Notes under the pieces: generated by a model
What the model was told of the DNA's origin: nothing
The model's input: only the letters and a program-made list of their open reading frames with translations
The model's database searches: none
Shown: piece by piece, positions 12,676 through 12,852 of the stretch
Position numbering within the stretch: the stretch's first letter is position 1
Layout: every line of letters starts with the position of its first letter
Assembly: GCA_023474015.1 (NCBI GenBank)
Contig: JAMCYN010000047.1
Coordinates: forward strand, 1 to 12,852
Direction: 5' to 3'
DNA: 12,852 nt
Source of the DNA: Armatimonadota bacterium
GTDB lineage: Bacteria; Armatimonadota; UBA5829
Program-made: the position numbers and the translations under genes

Positions 12676-12852
12676 TCATAGGTTTTTGTCACCTGTAAAT
12701 TGCCCCAGCCTCGCCGCCAAGTCCGGGGACAGCTCTACCTCCACGCGCACGCCATCCGGCAGATACTCTTGTGAGATCACGCGGCCACGGTCGTGGCACA
12801 GGGCGAGGAGGTCGCCGCGATCGTAGGGCAGCATGACCTCGATCCTGTGCAT
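12676..12852 (-). CDS. hflX: 3' end of HflX-type GTPase gene (partial)
   Basis: Reading the minus strand from the window edge gives 58 residues and a TGA stop at 12676-12678. The sequence MHRIEVMLPYDRGDLLALC, then HDRGRVISQEYLPDGVRVEVEL, matches the C-terminal beta domain of HflX (pattern v-x-(I/L)PY-x-x-G-x-L...G-x-V...EY...GV-x-V). HflX is a ribosome-associated GTPase that rescues stalled ribosomes; its GTPase domain lies outside the window. It converges with hicA, the two stops being 35 bases apart. The ATG at the very edge is probably an internal methionine. Confidence 0.75.
   Translation of the reverse strand: MHRIEVMLPYDRGDLLALCHDRGRVISQEYLPDGVRVEVELSPDLAARLGQFTGDKNL

Noticed and set aside
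12040..12852. Integration of a mobile island at tRNA-Lys carrying hicBA
   Set aside because: No second copy of the tRNA 3' end and no integrase were found downstream within the window.

Overview
The window reads as ordinary chromosome from a moderately GC-rich, Gram-negative-type (diderm) bacterium. It carries a shortened LptD/OstA-like outer-membrane protein, a solitary BioY biotin transporter subunit, a sugar-type ABC transporter whose binding protein is fused to its permease, a Thermotoga-type DAHP synthase, a Yip1/TPR membrane protein, a lysine-rich histone H1-like protein, tRNA-Lys, a hicBA toxin-antitoxin pair and the 3' end of hflX. This mix, together with dense short intergenic repeats, would suit Armatimonadota or a similar deep-branching diderm phylum. 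That assignment is inference; no taxonomic marker gene is present.

Layout. Positions 1-2088 hold bioY and an lptD-like gene, both on the minus strand. A compact divergent promoter region (2098-2216) separates lptD from a plus-strand transporter block. That block is a 776-residue binding-protein/permease fusion (2225-4555), a 471-base repeat-filled gap, an unrecognised small membrane protein (5027-5473), another repeat and a MalG-type permease (5594-6415). From 6585 to 11565 all genes are on the minus strand: a lipoprotein, a Yip1-like/TPR protein, DAHP synthase, a lysine-rich protein and a GNAT acetyltransferase. A repeat-rich gap follows, then on the plus strand a tRNA-Lys with a near-consensus promoter and hicB-hicA, and finally the minus-strand end of hflX, which runs out of the window.

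How the genes work together. The fusion protein and the MalG homologue would supply the binding protein and both membrane subunits of one carbohydrate importer. No ATPase is present, so a shared one encoded elsewhere is likely. hicB and hicA overlap by 4 bases and form a toxin-antitoxin operon. The other genes look like single housekeeping or envelope functions.

The most unusual signal is between the genes. Nearly every gap carries short tandem arrays with a 7- or 8-base period, whose unit sequence changes from gap to gap. Several sit beside a GGGAAGGGA-like purine tract, and two have an array on each side of a GAAGGGA...CTTC core. Separately, a family of roughly 55-65 base twin-hairpin elements occurs four times, three with AGGAAT/AAGAAT-type loops and one with altered loops. 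Larger inverted-repeat (MITE-like) elements occur after both permease genes. The arrays also supply the last codons of two proteins.
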